From WHSW01 sp033856255 (GTDB lineage Bacteria > Actinomycetota > Thermoleophilia > Solirubrobacterales > 70-9), in the NCBI GenBank assembly GCA_033856255.1, contig JAWVFH010000044.1, forward strand, positions 62,001 to 126,000: a stretch of DNA of 64,000 nucleotides, given 5' to 3'. Positions 43,104 through 52,645 of this stretch are shown here, piece after piece; position 1 is the stretch's first letter; every line of letters starts with the position of its first letter. Made by a program: the position numbers and the translations under genes. A model generated the notes under the pieces. The model was given only the letters and a program-made list of their open reading frames with translations, ran no database searches and had not been told where the DNA came from.

Positions 43104-44054
43104 ATGCGCGCTGACCCCGAGATCGCCGTCGTCGTCCCGGCTCATGACGCCGGGGAGACGATCGCCGCCACGCTCGCGGCGCTCGCCGACCAGGACCTCG
43201 ATCGGCCGTTCGAGCTGATCGTTGTCGACGATCGCTCAAGCGATCGGACCGCGGCGATCGCCGGCCAGCAGGGCGCAAAGGTCGTGAGGCTCACCGACCA
43301 GCTCGGCCCCGGCGCCGCCCGCAACGCCGGGGTCTCGGCGACCGGCGCCGAGATCATCGCCTTCACCGACGCCGACTGCGAACCGGCCCGGACTTGGCTC
43401 AAGGAGGGGATCGCCGCGATCGAACGGGGGGCCGACGTCGTCACCGGTCCGATCGAGCCGGTGCGCCGCCCCGGTCCCTTCGACCGGACCCTGAACGTTC
43501 GCGGGCCGTCGCCGTTGTTCGAGAGCGCGAACGTGTTCGTGCGGCGCTCCACCTTCGATCGCCTCGGCGGCTTCCACCGGCCGGCCCGCCTCGACCTGCC
43601 GGTCGAGGCCGGCCACTTCGGCGAGGACGTCGTCTTCGGATGGCGCGCGGTCCGCGCCGGGGCCCGGACCGCCTACGCCGAGGGCGCCGTGGTTCGCCAT
43701 GCGGTCTTCCCCCGCGACGCGCGGGGCTACGTGGCCGAGCGCTGGCGGCTGCGCTTCTTCCCGATGTTGGTGGGCGAGGTCCCCGAGCTGCGCCGCTCGC
43801 GGCCCCTGCGGCTCTTCCTCAGCCCGCGCACCGCACGCTTCGATCTCGCGCTCGCGGGTCTCGCCGTCGCGGTCGCCAGGCGCCGCGTCCTACCGCTCGT
43901 CGCAGTCGTCCCGTACGCCCGGCGCGATCTGCGCCGACGGCAGTTCTGGCGCCGCTCCGTCGCGCGCCGCAACGCCGCATACGTGCTTGGCGACCTCGTC
44001 GGCCTCGCCGGGCTCCTGTACGGGTCGGTCGTCCACCGCCGCCCCCTGCTCTGA
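43104..44054 (+). CDS. Family 2 glycosyltransferase
   Basis: This is a 316-residue GT-A protein. IAVVVPAHDAGETIAATLAALADQ, FELIVVDDRSSDRT, GPGAARNAGVSATGAEIIAFTDADCEP and GHFGEDVVFGWRAVRAGARTAYAEGAVVRH supply the donor strand, DxD-type motif and catalytic-base region. The ATG at 43104 directly precedes the first strand. The C-terminal third is basic and partly hydrophobic, suggesting membrane contact. It is followed three bases later by a GT4 gene. Confidence 0.83.
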   Translation: MRADPEIAVVVPAHDAGETIAATLAALADQDLDRPFELIVVDDRSSDRTAAIAGQQGAKVVRLTDQLGPGAARNAGVSATGAEIIAFTDADCEPARTWLKEGIAAIERGADVVTGPIEPVRRPGPFDRTLNVRGPSPLFESANVFVRRSTFDRLGGFHRPARLDLPVEAGHFGEDVVFGWRAVRAGARTAYAEGAVVRHAVFPRDARGYVAERWRLRFFPMLVGEVPELRRSRPLRLFLSPRTARFDLALAGLAVAVARRRVLPLVAVVPYARRDLRRRQFWRRSVARRNAAYVLGDLVGLAGLLYGSVVHRRPLL

Positions 44055-44057
44055 GCG

Positions 44058-45251
44058 ATGCGCGTCCTCTCGATCGGGATGATGTACCCGCCGCACGACC
44101 TCGGCGGCGGCTACGAGCTGACCTGGCGGTCGGCGGTGCGCGAGTGGCGCGCCGGCGGCGACGTCGTGCGAGTGCTGGCCAGCGATTGGCGTCGCCCGGA
44201 CGCGCCGCCCGAGCTCGACGACGACGTTCATCGCCAGCTCCGCGTCTACTGGCGCGACCATGGCTTCCCGCGGCTGGGCCTGCGCGCTCGGCTGGCCCTG
44301 GAGCGCGAGAACGCCAGAGTCCTCGATCGCCATCTCGACGAGCTGCGGCCCGACGCCGTCAACTGGTGGGCGATGGGGGGGATGTCGCTCTCGTTGGTCG
44401 AGCGGGTCCGCCGCGCCGGCATCCCCGCGGTTGGGGTGGTCGGCGACGACTGGCTCAACTGGGGGCCGCGGGCCGATGGTTGGATCAGGCCGTTTCGGGA
44501 TCGCCCCGGCCTCGCTCGAGCCGTCGAGAGGGTCTCGGGTCTGCCGACGACGGTCGACCTGGCGAGCTCGGCAACCTGGCTCTTCAACAGCGAGACGATG
44601 AGGGCGAGCGCGCTTGCGATCCACCCCGATCTCGAGCGCGCCGAGGTGGCGAATCCCGGGATCGACGACTCCGCCTACTCCGCGGTCGAGGGCCACGCCT
44701 GGGGCTGGCGGCTGCTCTACCTCGGGCGCATGGACCGGCGCAAGGGCGTGCACCTCGCGATCGAGGCACTCAGCCTGCTTCCGGGCGAGGCCACCCTGGT
44801 CCTGCAGGGCGGCGGCGACGCGGACTACGAGCGGGAGCTGCGAGAGCTGGCCGCCGAGCTCGGGCTCGAGCGGCGGGTGACCTGGGCGCGCGAACCGCGC
44901 GAGCGCCTGGCCGACGTCTACGCCGCGTCCGACGCGGTCCTCTTCCCCGTCCAGTGGGAAGAGCCGTGGGGCCTGGTCCCGCTCGAGGCGATGGCGGTGG
45001 GCAGGCCGGTGATCGCCACCGGCACCGGCGGATCGGGCGAGTACCTGCGCGATGGCGAGAACTGCGTGATCTTCGAACCGCGCGACTCTCCCGACGCCCT
45101 GGCCGCGGCGGTGGTCAGGCTGGCTTCGAGCGAGGAACTCCGCGAGCGGCTGCGCGCCGGCGGGACGGAGACCGCGGCGCGCTTCACCGAAGCCGCGTAC
45201 AACGAGCGCATCCGCGCCGCCCTGGCCGAGGCGGTTGGCGGGTCTCCCTAG
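44058..45251 (+). CDS. Family 4 glycosyltransferase
   Basis: This is a 397-residue GT-B protein: MRVLSIGMMYPPHDLGGGYELTWRSAV, then VGVVGDDWLNWGPRADGW, RLLYLGRMDRRKGVHLAIEALSLLP and DAVLFPVQWEEPWGLVPLEAMAVGRPVIATGTGGSGEYL. The glycine-rich N-terminal loop and the C-terminal E-x7-E element are intact. It is probably co-transcribed with the GT2 gene before it. It overlaps the stop of the convergent methyltransferase. Confidence 0.83.
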   Translation: MRVLSIGMMYPPHDLGGGYELTWRSAVREWRAGGDVVRVLASDWRRPDAPPELDDDVHRQLRVYWRDHGFPRLGLRARLALERENARVLDRHLDELRPDAVNWWAMGGMSLSLVERVRRAGIPAVGVVGDDWLNWGPRADGWIRPFRDRPGLARAVERVSGLPTTVDLASSATWLFNSETMRASALAIHPDLERAEVANPGIDDSAYSAVEGHAWGWRLLYLGRMDRRKGVHLAIEALSLLPGEATLVLQGGGDADYERELRELAAELGLERRVTWAREPRERLADVYAASDAVLFPVQWEEPWGLVPLEAMAVGRPVIATGTGGSGEYLRDGENCVIFEPRDSPDALAAAVVRLASSEELRERLRAGGTETAARFTEAAYNERIRAALAEAVGGSP

Positions 45252-46057
45252 GACGCGGGCTTGTACGCCGTCGCGAACAGATCGCCGACGCCGAGCTGAC
45301 GCAGCCCCGGTATCCGCGCCAGCGCCCGATAGGCGCGCGCGCTCGCGGGTTCCGGAAGGAAGTCCGTGTAGATCCACTCTCCGAGCCTGACGTCGAGCCG
45401 CTCGAAGCCGGCGGCCTTGAGCGCCTTTCGCAATGAGCCGAGCGTCTGCTCGTTGACGTGCATCGCCCGCTCGCCGTCGTTGCGGGGATCCGCGGGCCAG
45501 CGCTTCGCGCGGCCGGGCCGCGCGTGGCGCTGGAGCCGGTAGGTGATCTCGTAGATCAGCGCGTTCGGCATCGTGTGGATGAACACCCTGCCGCCGGGCT
45601 TCAGGGCCCTGTGGGCCTCGGACAACGAGCGCGCCAGCTCCTCGGGCGTCAGATGCTCCACCACGTCGAGCAGGGTCGCGAGGTCGAAATGGTCACTGTC
45701 GACCGGGATCCGTCGCGCGTCGGCGAGCTCGATCCGGCCGCCCTCGGGATCGCCGGCCACATGCAGGGTCTGACGCGCGAGCTCGATCGCGGCCGGGGCG
45801 TAGTCGATGCCGACGGCTTCCGCCGCCTTCATCTGGAGCGCGGTCAGCACGAGATCTCCTCTGCCGCAGCCGATGTCGAGAACCCCCCAACCCGGCTCCA
45901 TCCCGGCCATCTTCAGCGCCCCCGCGTAGAGGCCGGAGAACGTGCGCCCGTCGGACTCGGTCCACTCCTCGGCCCCCATGCAGCCGTGCGTGTAGTACTC
46001 CCGATCGTAAGTCTCGGGAGCCACCTCCGGGGCGGGGACTGAACCACTCTCCTGCAC
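45248..46057 (-). CDS. SAM-dependent methyltransferase
   Basis: This is a 269-residue protein. A GTG at 46057 (VQESGSVPAPEVAPETYDREYYTHGCMG) is used; further upstream the frame runs antisense to the divergent glycosyltransferase and shows no domain. Motif I is VLDIGCGRGDLVLTALQMKAAEAVGIDY, followed by LATLLDVVEHLTPEELARSLSEAHRALKPGGRVFIHTMPN. The DREYY N-terminus and H-E-x-T segment resemble glycan O-methyltransferases. Confidence 0.78.
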   Translation of the reverse strand: MQESGSVPAPEVAPETYDREYYTHGCMGAEEWTESDGRTFSGLYAGALKMAGMEPGWGVLDIGCGRGDLVLTALQMKAAEAVGIDYAPAAIELARQTLHVAGDPEGGRIELADARRIPVDSDHFDLATLLDVVEHLTPEELARSLSEAHRALKPGGRVFIHTMPNALIYEITYRLQRHARPGRAKRWPADPRNDGERAMHVNEQTLGSLRKALKAAGFERLDVRLGEWIYTDFLPEPASARAYRALARIPGLRQLGVGDLFATAYKPAS

Positions 46058-46112
46058 AGGACTGCCTCGGAGCCGGACGGTACCCGAAATACTCCCGGAC
46101 TCCGCCACCCTG

Positions 46113-47084
46113 ATGGACCCCTCGGTCACAGTCGCCGTCGTCTCGTGGAACACGAGCGACCTGCTCGCGAACTGCCTCGCGTCGCTGCGCCCCGACCACG
46201 ACCGCGGCGTCGCCGACGTCTGGGTGATCGACAACGCGTCCGACGACGGCTCGCCGGCGATGGTTCGCGAGCGCTTCGGTTGGGTCTCGCTGATCGAGTC
46301 GGAGCGGAACCTGGGCTTCGGCCCGGCGGTCAACGAGGTCGCGCGGCGCGCCCGCGCGCCGTGGATCGCGCCCGCCAACTCGGACATCGAGCTCACTCCC
46401 GGGGCCCTGGACGCGCTGCTGGCGGCCGGCGCGCGCGACCCGGACGCGGCCGTGATCGCGCCGCGCCTGATGCTCCCGGACGGGACGACCCAGCACTCGG
46501 TCCAGTGCTTCCCGTCGGTCGCCTCGACCGCGCTTGGCAACCTCGGGGTCGAACGCTGGTCTCCGCGGCTCGCCGACCGGCTCTGCCTGATGGGGTCGTG
46601 GGACGCCGAGCGGGCGCGGCGGGTGGACTGGGCCCACGGCGCCTTCCTCATCGTTCGGCGTTCGGCGTTCGACGCGATCGGCGGCTTCGAGGACGAGCGC
46701 TGGATGTACGGGGAGGACGTCGACCTCTCCTGGCGGCTGGCGCGGCGGGGCGGCGCGACCCGCTACGAGCCGGCCGCGCGCGTCCATCACCGCGTCAGCG
46801 GCTCGACCGAGCGGGCCTGGGGGGACGAGCGCAAGGTTCGCGAGATGGTCGCCACCTACGGCTGGCTCGAGAGCCGCCGAGGCTCAGTTACGACCCGTGC
46901 GATCGCGGTGCTCAATGTCGCCGGGCTCGGGCTGCGGGCGTTCGCCCTCGGCGTGGTCGCGCGCCTGACCGGGTCGGAGCGCGCGCGCGCCGAGCGCAAG
47001 CGACTGCGGTGGCACCTGCGCCTGCACAAGCTCGGGTTGCGGCGCCAACGCGAGCCCACAGCCGCGATCATGGCGGACCAATGA
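46113..47084 (+). CDS. Family 2 glycosyltransferase (rhamnosyltransferase-like)
   Basis: This is a 323-residue protein. VTVAVVSWNTSDLLANCLASL, VWVIDNASDDGS, NLGFGPAVNEVARRARAPWIAPANSDIELTPGALDAL and HGAFLIVRRSAFDAIGGFEDERWMYGEDVDLSWRLARRGG match the WcaE/RfbF-type GT2 proteins. The PANSDIEL segment carries the DxD role. It heads a three-gene, four-base-overlap unit with an acyltransferase and a methyltransferase. Confidence 0.85.
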   Translation: MDPSVTVAVVSWNTSDLLANCLASLRPDHDRGVADVWVIDNASDDGSPAMVRERFGWVSLIESERNLGFGPAVNEVARRARAPWIAPANSDIELTPGALDALLAAGARDPDAAVIAPRLMLPDGTTQHSVQCFPSVASTALGNLGVERWSPRLADRLCLMGSWDAERARRVDWAHGAFLIVRRSAFDAIGGFEDERWMYGEDVDLSWRLARRGGATRYEPAARVHHRVSGSTERAWGDERKVREMVATYGWLESRRGSVTTRAIAVLNVAGLGLRAFALGVVARLTGSERARAERKRLRWHLRLHKLGLRRQREPTAAIMADQ

Positions 47085-47737
47085 GCAGCGACGAGCAGAA
47101 GCGATCGCCGATCGCCCGCGTGCGCGGGTTCCTGACCTACCTGCCGGCCAAGCTCGGCTACGGGATCGGCCCGAAGGCGATGTCCGCGCTGCGCAAGCGC
47201 TGGGTCCTGCTCCGCCACCCCCACGCGACGATCTCGTTCGGCCGGCACACCTACGTCGGCCCGGGCTTCAGCCTCCACATGCCGGGGCCGGGGACCTTCG
47301 AGGTCGGCGACCGCGTTGAGTTCCGGCGCCGCTTCCGCGCTGAGGTGACCGGCCCGGGCCGGATCACGATCGGCGACGACGTCCGCTTCACGTACGACGT
47401 CGTCGTCCAGTGCTCGACCTCGATCGAGTTCGGCGACCGGGCGGTGATCGCCCAGGGCGTGATGGTGGTGGACGGCAGCCATCGCTTTCGCGACTCCGAG
47501 ACGCCGATGCTCGACCAGGGCTATGAGTACAAGCCGCTTCGGGTCGGCGCCGACGCGACCGTGATGTCGAAGTGCACCGTCTTCTCCGACGTCGGCGAGC
47601 GGGCCTTCGTCGGCGCCAACTCGGTGGTCTCGCGGCCGGTGCCGGCACACACCCTTGCGGTCGGATCGCCGGCACGCCCGATCGACTACTTCGGACCGCC
47701 CGGCTCGGAGCCCGAAGAGCTGCGCGTGGAGCAATGA
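47081..47737 (+). CDS. Hexapeptide-repeat acyltransferase (WcaF/LbH type)
   Basis: This is a 218-residue protein overlapping the preceding stop (ATGA). Beta-helix repeats run through GTFEVGDRVEFRRRFRAEVTGPGRITIGDDVRFTYDVVVQCSTSIEFGDRAVIAQGVMVVDGSHRF and PLRVGADATVMSKCTVFSDVGERAFVGANSVVSRPVPAHTLAVGSPARPI. The catalytic His is probably in VDGSHRF. It is likely an O-acetyltransferase acting on the sugar added by the adjacent glycosyltransferase. Confidence 0.8.
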   Translation: MSSDEQKRSPIARVRGFLTYLPAKLGYGIGPKAMSALRKRWVLLRHPHATISFGRHTYVGPGFSLHMPGPGTFEVGDRVEFRRRFRAEVTGPGRITIGDDVRFTYDVVVQCSTSIEFGDRAVIAQGVMVVDGSHRFRDSETPMLDQGYEYKPLRVGADATVMSKCTVFSDVGERAFVGANSVVSRPVPAHTLAVGSPARPIDYFGPPGSEPEELRVEQ

Positions 47738-48468
47738 TCGCGACCGACGCCGGCGCCGAGCTCGCTGACCTGAAGGCGTACCTGGGCGACTCCTACGACG
47801 AGCGGCGTCTCGAGCGCAGCCAGGCCGAGGTCGACTCGGAGCTCGAGCGGCTCGGTAGCGAGGAGCGGCTTTACCGCGAGTCCGAGGCATACCTGTACGA
47901 CCTGACGATGTTCGCGATGAGCGCAACCAAGGACCCCTATCTCGCCGACCTCGAGCGGGTCGTCCCGCCCCCGGCGCGGCTCCTCGACTACGGCTGCGGG
48001 ATCGGCAGCGACGGACTGCGGCTGATCAATGCCGGCTACTCGGTCGCCTTCGCCGACTTCGACAACCCGAGCGTCGAGTACCTGCGCTGGCGGCTCGAGC
48101 GCCGCGGGCTGGTGGCCGACGTCTACGACCTCGATCACGACGAGATCCCGCCCGGCTTCGACCTCGCCTATTCGTTCGACGTCCTCGAGCACGTCGACGA
48201 TCCGTTCGACCTGCTGGCAAAGATGGAGGCGGTCGCCGACCGCGTGCTCGTCAACGTGCTCGAGACCGACGAGACCGAGACGCCGCTGCATCGCAGCCCG
48301 CCGGTCGACGAGCTGCTGCGCTACGCGACCGGGCGCAAGCTGCTGCGTTACGGGATCTACCACGGTCGCTCGCACCTGCTGCTCTACGGCAGCGCGCCGA
48401 GTCGCGGGGTCGCCAGCCTCGTCTCGCGCGGCCGGCTGGCGCTCGGACGCCGGCGCACCGAGCCCTAG
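47734..48468 (+). CDS. SAM-dependent methyltransferase
   Basis: This is a 244-residue protein with an ATGA overlap upstream. Motif I is RLLDYGCGIGSDGLRLINAGYSVAFADFDNPSVEYLRWRL, and DLAYSFDVLEHVDDPFDLLAKMEAVADRVLVNVLE follows. The N-terminal 80 residues are helical and acidic. It is the last gene of the glycosyltransferase/acyltransferase/methyltransferase unit and so likely modifies the same sugar. It converges on a GT2 gene with overlapping stops. Confidence 0.77.
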   Translation: MIATDAGAELADLKAYLGDSYDERRLERSQAEVDSELERLGSEERLYRESEAYLYDLTMFAMSATKDPYLADLERVVPPPARLLDYGCGIGSDGLRLINAGYSVAFADFDNPSVEYLRWRLERRGLVADVYDLDHDEIPPGFDLAYSFDVLEHVDDPFDLLAKMEAVADRVLVNVLETDETETPLHRSPPVDELLRYATGRKLLRYGIYHGRSHLLLYGSAPSRGVASLVSRGRLALGRRRTEP

Positions 48469-49379
48469 CCCCCGGACTCCTCCCAGGCGCCGAGGAAGTC
48501 GGGCGCCAGCTGCTGGCCGAAGTAGGCGTCGGCGCTCTCCCAGACCTTGCGGCCGATCAGCGGGGTGCTGCGCGGAACCCAGGCGGCGAGCTGCGCCGCC
48601 CGGCCGCGGGCGGGCGGCAGCCGCATCACCGCCTCGAACCGCTCGGCGAAGTAGGGATCGGCGTCCGGGTGTTTGGCGAGGAACTGGCGCTCGGCCCGTG
48701 CGACCACCCGCATCCGGCGCCGCCAGCCCTCGATCGTCGTCTCGTGCAGGTGCTCGACCCGCGCGCTCGGGTTGTAGATCACGCGGAAGCCGGCCTCGTC
48801 GTGAAGCCGTTTCGCGAGCTCGAGCTCCTCGTACCCGAACCGGAACTCCTCGTCGAAGCCGCCGACCCGCTGCAGCCGCTCGGTCTTCAGTGATCCGTTG
48901 GCGGCGTAGAAGTGCCACCAGCCCGCCTCGCGGCCGCGGATCGACGGGTAGTCGAACTGCATCCCGTGCTCGAGCCAGCGCATGAACGCGGTCGTGCGCA
49001 GCTGCCGGGCCCAGCCGACGTATCCGAGTACCGCCGTCTCGGGATCCGGGTTCTGGCGGTGCCAGGCGAGGTGCTCGCGGACCAGGGTCCGCTCCGGGAG
49101 CATGTCGTCGCCGATGAACAGGATCAGGCCGGCGCCGGCGGCGCGCCAGCCGGCGTTGCGGGTCGCCGAGACGCCGGGGACCGAGGCGACCACGTGCGTC
49201 GTCGGGTAGGGCCGCTCGCCGATGGCCGTCCGGACCGCGTCGGGGTCCGACTCGGCGGCGTCGGAGGCCACGACGACCTCGAACCGCCCCGCGCCCTCCT
49301 GGCGCTCGAGCCGATCGAGCGTCTCGGCCAGAATCCGCGGCCGGTCGAGGGTCGCGATCACGACGCTGAGCTCGCTCAT
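48465..49379 (-). CDS. Family 2 glycosyltransferase
   Basis: This is a 304-residue protein. The ATG at 49379 overlaps the upstream acyltransferase stop. LSVVIATLDRPRILAETLDRLERQ, FEVVVASDAAES, VSATRNAGWRAAGAGLILFIGDDMLPERTLV and FYAANGSLKTERLQRVGGFDEEFRFGYEELELAKRL give the GT2 core with IGDDM in the DxD place and an EELE catalytic region. It is translationally coupled to the acyltransferase. Confidence 0.83.
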   Translation of the reverse strand: MSELSVVIATLDRPRILAETLDRLERQEGAGRFEVVVASDAAESDPDAVRTAIGERPYPTTHVVASVPGVSATRNAGWRAAGAGLILFIGDDMLPERTLVREHLAWHRQNPDPETAVLGYVGWARQLRTTAFMRWLEHGMQFDYPSIRGREAGWWHFYAANGSLKTERLQRVGGFDEEFRFGYEELELAKRLHDEAGFRVIYNPSARVEHLHETTIEGWRRRMRVVARAERQFLAKHPDADPYFAERFEAVMRLPPARGRAAQLAAWVPRSTPLIGRKVWESADAYFGQQLAPDFLGAWEESGG

Positions 49380-50491
49380 CGCTCCTCCTGCGCGGCGGCG
49401 GACTCGCTCCACTGGCGGCGCAGGCCGAGGAACGGCCGCTCGATCACCCGGTAGCTGAGCAGCGCGGCCGCGATCGACGCCGGCACCGCGACCAGGGCGA
49501 GCTCAGCGGGGGTTGGGTTCCCGAGCGCGTGGTTGAGCGTCCGGGTGATCGGCAGGTGCCAGAGATAGAGGCTGTAGGAGGCGACCCCGATCGCCACCAG
49601 CGGCCGCGCGTCGAGCACGCGCAGCAGCGGACCGTCGCCGGGCGCCAGCACGCAGGCGCCGATCGCCAGAAACGAGGCCGCGCAGATCAGCAGGTCGAGG
49701 TGATAGCTGATCAGCAGGACCGGGAGCCAGACGGCGAGCGAGATCGCGAACCACAACTGCGCGTTCGACCACCAACCGGTCGGGATGCTCGCGCCCCGCC
49801 GCTCCCAGGTCACCCGGGCGAGCGCGAGCAGCATCCCCGGTACGAAGAACACGAAGGTCGCGAGCAGGTTGAAGCGCCAGATCGGTTCGGCCGGGTGACC
49901 CTCGTAGACGTTCAGCACTCGGCACAGGAACGAGAGGGCGCCGAGCGCCACGAGGATCGCGGCGGCGCGGGAAATCGACCCGCGCGAGACGCGGGCGACC
50001 GCATAGACGAGCAGCGGCAGCAGCGCGTAGAACATCACCTCGACGGCCAGCGACCAGGCTACGTCGACGTACTGGCCCGCGGTCAGGTTCGAGGTCGTCT
50101 CGGTGAAGGTCAGAAAGCGCGCCCAGACGCCGGCCGTGACGTGGTCGGCGAACAGCAGCACGGTGATCACGACGACGTAGTAGAGGGGGAGGATCCGCAG
50201 CGCGCGGTTGGCCGCGTAGCGCTTCAGATCGATCGGGTCAGCGTCGCCGAAGTAGCGCTGGGCAAAGGGCCAGAACAGCAGATAGCCGGTCAGCCCGAAG
50301 AAGAAGTAGACCCCGAGCCCGCCGCCGAACAGCACCCGGTAGATCACCCCGTCGTCGTTGCTGCTGCCGGCGACCAGGACGATGTGGCCGGCGAGGACCC
50401 CGAGCGCGGCGATCGCACGCAGCGACTCGATCCGGGTAAAGCGGCGCTCCCCGGCTTGCGAGACTGTGCGACCCGAGCCCGCCCCACCCAT
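49376..50491 (-). CDS. Acyltransferase 3 family membrane protein (OafA-type)
   Basis: This is a 371-residue protein with about ten helices. RIESLRAIAALGVLAGHIVLV holds the conserved R/E/H signature with the catalytic-type His, and FFFGLTGYLLFWPF, RYAANRALRILPLYYVVV and VGVASYSLYLWHLPITRTLNHALGNP-like blocks complete the family pattern. These enzymes acetylate or acylate exported glycans using cytoplasmic acyl-CoA. The ATG at 50491 was preferred because longer starts overlap the divergent GT2 gene. Confidence 0.85.
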   Translation of the reverse strand: MGGAGSGRTVSQAGERRFTRIESLRAIAALGVLAGHIVLVAGSSNDDGVIYRVLFGGGLGVYFFFGLTGYLLFWPFAQRYFGDADPIDLKRYAANRALRILPLYYVVVITVLLFADHVTAGVWARFLTFTETTSNLTAGQYVDVAWSLAVEVMFYALLPLLVYAVARVSRGSISRAAAILVALGALSFLCRVLNVYEGHPAEPIWRFNLLATFVFFVPGMLLALARVTWERRGASIPTGWWSNAQLWFAISLAVWLPVLLISYHLDLLICAASFLAIGACVLAPGDGPLLRVLDARPLVAIGVASYSLYLWHLPITRTLNHALGNPTPAELALVAVPASIAAALLSYRVIERPFLGLRRQWSESAAAQEER

Positions 50492-50567
50492 AGGCGAGGA
50501 TGCTCTCAGGTTTCGCCGGCCCCGGCGCCGGCGAACGTTCGGGCCCCAACTGCGATCCTCCCGCGGC

Positions 50568-51539
50568 ATGAACGTCCCCGACGTCAGCGTCGTCGTGCCC
50601 TCTCACGGCCGAGCCCTGCGCCTGTGGTGGCTGCTCAACGCGCTCGAGGAGCAGACGCTGGAGCCGAAGCGCTTCGAGGTCGTCGTCGTCCACGACTACG
50701 ACGACGCGGGCTTTCTGGGCCGGCTCGGCGAGCATCCGCTGGCCGTCGCGGGTTTGCTGCGCGAGTTGCGCATCGAGCCGGGCACGGGGAGTCCGTCGCG
50801 GCAGCGCAACATCGGTTGGCGGGAGGCGCGGGCGCCGCTGATCGCGTTCACCGACGACGACTGCCGCCCTGAACCCGGCTGGCTGCGGGCCCTGCTCGAT
50901 GCGGCAGCTGCGTCGCCGGGAGCGATCGTTCAGGGGGCGACTCGGGCGGACCCGCTGGAGAAGGCGCTGTTCGCCGCCCCGCACTACAGGTCGCTTCACG
51001 TCGACCCGCCCAACCTCTACGCGCAGACCTGCAACATCGCCTACCCGCGGACCCTGCTCGACCTGGTCGGGGGGTTCGACGAGGCGATGCCCGCGCCGGC
51101 CGGGGAGGACACCGACCTGGCCTTGCGCGCCAAGGAGGCCGGCGGAGAGCAGGTCGGCGCGCCGGAGGCGGTCGTCTTTCACGCGGTCGAGGCGTTCACG
51201 CTCCCCGAGGCGGTGCGGCTGAACCTCAAGTGGCAGCACCTCGCCTACGTCTTTCGCAAGCACCCGCAGCTTCGAGACGAGCTGGTCATGGGCGTGTTCT
51301 GGCGCAGGTCCCACGCCGAGCTCGCGCTCGCGCTCACGGGCCTGGCGCTGGCGCGACGGTCGCCGTTGGGCGCGCTGCTCGCCGCTCCCTACGTCGTCCG
51401 GGCGCTCAACCGGCGGGGCCGGCGCCGGCGCTCGCGGGTTGTCAGCGCGGTCGAGCTTCCCGGGCAGGTCGTGGTGGACTTCGCGGAACTGCTGACGATG
51501 ATCCGCGGCAGCCTGCGCTACGGCACCCCGGTCCTGTGA
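50568..51539 (+). CDS. Family 2 glycosyltransferase
   Basis: This is a 323-residue GT-A protein. DVSVVVPSHGRALRLWWLLNALEEQTLEPKRFEVVVVHD, GSPSRQRNIGWREARAPLIAFTDDDCRPEPGWL and PAGEDTDLALRAKEAG are the GT2 core, with FTDDD at the metal site. The C-terminal 100 residues include a basic, partly hydrophobic tail. It starts 77 bases from the divergent acyltransferase and overlaps the next GT4 gene. Confidence 0.83.
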   Translation: MNVPDVSVVVPSHGRALRLWWLLNALEEQTLEPKRFEVVVVHDYDDAGFLGRLGEHPLAVAGLLRELRIEPGTGSPSRQRNIGWREARAPLIAFTDDDCRPEPGWLRALLDAAAASPGAIVQGATRADPLEKALFAAPHYRSLHVDPPNLYAQTCNIAYPRTLLDLVGGFDEAMPAPAGEDTDLALRAKEAGGEQVGAPEAVVFHAVEAFTLPEAVRLNLKWQHLAYVFRKHPQLRDELVMGVFWRRSHAELALALTGLALARRSPLGALLAAPYVVRALNRRGRRRRSRVVSAVELPGQVVVDFAELLTMIRGSLRYGTPVL

Positions 51540-52645
51540 ACCCGGCGCGGCCGCTGCGACCGGCCCTGCTCAACTTCGCCTACTGGCCGGAGGTCCGGCG
51601 GGGAAACGAACGCCTCGTGCACGACCTCGGCACTGAGCTCGCGCGGCGTGGGGGCTCGCCCTCGATCCTCACCAGCCACCCTGGCCCGAGCGCGCGCACG
51701 GTCGAGGACGGGGTCGAGGTGATCCGCCGCCGGCGCCCGCCCGAGTCGCCGCTGCGGCTGCGCAAGATCCAGCCGAATCTCACCCACGTGCCCCTCTCCT
51801 ACGGCGAGCTGTGTCGCGGAGACTTCGACCTCGCCCACTCCTTCTTTCCCACCGACGCGCTCGCCGGCACGCGCTGGGGCGCCGCCACCGGCCGGCCGGC
51901 GCTGTTCACGATCACCGGGATCATGGGCCGGGAGAACGTCGCCAACCTGCGCTTTCGCAAGCGCATCCTGGAAGCGGCCACGACCCGGTCGGACGCTGTG
52001 GTGACGATCAGCCGGGCCGCTGGCGACGCGGTCTGGCGATGGTTGGCGATCGAGCCGCGGGTGATCTACCCGGGCGTCGATCTCTCGCATTTCGTGCCCC
52101 GCGAACGCGCCGAGCGGCCGACGATCGCCTGCGCGAGCGACCCGGGCGACAAGCGCAAGCGGGTCGACCTGCTCGTCCGCGCCTTCTCGCTCGTCCGCGG
52201 AGAGCGCCCGGAGGCCGAGCTGTTGTTGATGCGCCCGTCCGATCCCGCCCTGGCGCGCGAGCTGGAGGGGAAGGATGGGGTCAGGCTGTTGGCGGCGGAC
52301 GCCGACACGGCACCGGAGATGCTGGCAACGGCGTGGGTCTCTGCCCTCTGTTCCCTGCGGGAGGCGTTCGGGCTGGTGCTGGTCGAGTCGCTGGCCTGCG
52401 GCACGCCGGTGGTCGCTGCCCGCGACGGCGCGCTGCCCGAGATCGTCGACCGTCCCGAGGTGGGCACCCTCTTCGATGGCGACGACGATCGGCAGGTGGC
52501 AGCAGCCCTGCTGGAGGCGCTCGAGCTCGCCGGGGACGCCTCGACGGCGGACGCCTGTCGCGAGCGAGCCGGGGACTTCAGCTCCGAGGCGACCGCTGCC
52601 GCGCACGAGAACCTCTACCGCGAGTTGATCGCGGACGCGGACTAG
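51536..52645 (+). CDS. Family 4 glycosyltransferase
   Basis: This is a 369-residue protein starting at a GTG within a GTGA junction. LLNFAYWPEVRRGNERLVHDLGTELARRGGSPSILTSHPG is the acceptor-side start. TISRAAGDAVWRWLAIEPRVIYPGVDLSHFVP links to the donor domain ACASDPGDKRKRVDLLVRAF, and CSLREAFGLVLVESLACGTPVVAARDGALPEIV contains the E-x7-E pair. Its stop overlaps that of the convergent GT4 gene. Confidence 0.83.
   Translation: MNPARPLRPALLNFAYWPEVRRGNERLVHDLGTELARRGGSPSILTSHPGPSARTVEDGVEVIRRRRPPESPLRLRKIQPNLTHVPLSYGELCRGDFDLAHSFFPTDALAGTRWGAATGRPALFTITGIMGRENVANLRFRKRILEAATTRSDAVVTISRAAGDAVWRWLAIEPRVIYPGVDLSHFVPRERAERPTIACASDPGDKRKRVDLLVRAFSLVRGERPEAELLLMRPSDPALARELEGKDGVRLLAADADTAPEMLATAWVSALCSLREAFGLVLVESLACGTPVVAARDGALPEIVDRPEVGTLFDGDDDRQVAAALLEALELAGDASTADACRERAGDFSSEATAAAHENLYRELIADAD

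Noticed and set aside
43394..45436. A 680-codon open frame across two glycosyltransferase genes
   Set aside because: Arg/Ala/Gly-only composition and overlap with two intact GT genes show that it is a frame shadow.
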